Below, piece after piece: positions 5,533 to 6,014 of a stretch of DNA of 6,014 nucleotides. This DNA comes from an uncultured Clostridium sp. (lineage in GTDB: Bacteria > Bacillota > Clostridia > TANB77 > CAG-508), in contig CANEFU010000075.1 in NCBI GenBank assembly GCA_947426875.1, forward strand, positions 1 through 6,014. Direction: 5' to 3'. The notes beneath the pieces were generated by a model that was given only the letters and a program-made list of their open reading frames with translations, did not search any database and had not been told where the DNA came from. Positions within the stretch are counted from its first letter, which is position 1. Every line of letters begins with the position of its first letter. Made by a program: the position numbers and the translations under genes.

Positions 5533-6014
5533 ATGCAAGAAAAAAAAGGATATGTAAGTTTTGTTCTTCATGCCCACCTTCCTTTTATTCATCATCCAGA
5601 AAGTGATGATTATTTAGAGGAATCCTGGTTATATGAGGCAATTTCAGAAACCTATATACCACTCTTAACCAATTTTCAAAAATTAGTAGATGAAGGTGTC
5701 AATTTTAGAATTACTATGTCTATGACACCTCCTCTACTTTCTATGCTGGATAATAAATTATTACAAAAAAAATATATTCGTTACTTAAAACAACTCATTG
5801 AATTATCAAAAAAGGAAATTGAAAGAACTTCTGGAGATGAACGATTAAATAAACTTTCCCATTATTATTTTGACCGCTATTCGAATGACTTATATTTATT
5901 TAAAGAGGTTTATCATTGTAATTTAATTGAAGCTTTTAAACACTTTCAAGATATTGGTGTATTAGAAATCATTACCTGTGGTGCTACACATGGCTATTTC
6001 CCTATTCTATATGT
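5533..6014 (+). CDS. GH57 glycoside hydrolase, 1,4-alpha-glucan branching-enzyme type (C-terminus beyond window)
   Basis: The frame is open from ATG 5533 to the right edge (160 full codons). AAGGAG (5518-5523) is 9 nt upstream. The N-terminus GYVSFVLHAHLPFIHHPE at residues 6-23 is the hallmark of bacterial GH57 enzymes of the DUF1957/branching-enzyme group, with the conserved His-Ala-His-Leu-Pro at 13-17. It is followed by WLYEAISETYIPLL (32-45) and by EIITCGATHGYFPIL, ending at residue 159, a second conserved GH57 region with His153. These enzymes transfer alpha-1,4 glucan segments to alpha-1,6 branch points during glycogen-like polymer synthesis. The full protein is usually over 500 residues, so the catalytic nucleophile Glu and the acid Asp lie outside the window. 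Substrate specificity cannot be settled from the N-terminus; an amylase or glucanotransferase of GH57 is the alternative. Context with DUF4912 supports the branching-enzyme group. Confidence 0.92.
   Translation, partial: MQEKKGYVSFVLHAHLPFIHHPESDDYLEESWLYEAISETYIPLLTNFQKLVDEGVNFRITMSMTPPLLSMLDNKLLQKKYIRYLKQLIELSKKEIERTSGDERLNKLSHYYFDRYSNDLYLFKEVYHCNLIEAFKHFQDIGVLEIITCGATHGYFPILY

Overview
The window is strongly AT-rich and uses strong AGGAGG-type ribosome binding sites and the standard genetic code. It carries a prepilin-like gene whose N-terminus is of the GITLIALVIT type, which is typical of Clostridia. Together with recJ and a DUF4912/GH57 pair, this suggests a low-GC Firmicute, most likely a clostridial lineage. 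No mobile element, tRNA, rRNA or CRISPR array is visible.

Layout, left to right. (1) Positions 1-1399, minus strand: the first 466 codons of recJ, the 5'-3' single-strand DNA exonuclease, running off the left edge. (2) 1482-1513: a perfect 13-bp terminator hairpin for the next gene. (3) 1553-3063, minus: a surface-protein gene with a prepilin-like N-terminus, a bacterial Ig-like region and a C-terminal DUF6273-like domain. Its frame is broken at two places, near 3027-3030 and near 2882-2886, each consistent with one extra base. (4) 3064-3379: intergenic, holding the promoter and leader of gene 3 and the terminator of gene 5. (5) 3380-4093, minus: a cytoplasmic coiled-coil protein built from tandem 7-residue units, including two nearly identical 105-bp DNA repeats. 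(6) 4094-4579: a 486-bp divergent intergenic region with candidate promoters in both directions and an unusual pair of interleaved inverted repeats (one 21 bp, one 10 bp, both perfect). (7) 4580-5437, plus: a DUF4912 protein with a Lys/Thr-rich N-terminal tail. (8) 5533 to the right edge, plus: the first 160 codons of a GH57 alpha-glucan branching-enzyme-type glycoside hydrolase.

The two plus-strand genes probably form a functional pair in storage-polysaccharide (alpha-glucan) metabolism, separated by a weak hairpin. The three minus-strand genes look like separate transcription units: two have their own terminator and a plausible promoter, and recJ has a terminator upstream of it.

The observations most worth following up are the interleaved inverted repeats upstream of the DUF4912 gene, the double frameshift in the prepilin-like gene, and the recently expanded coiled-coil repeats.
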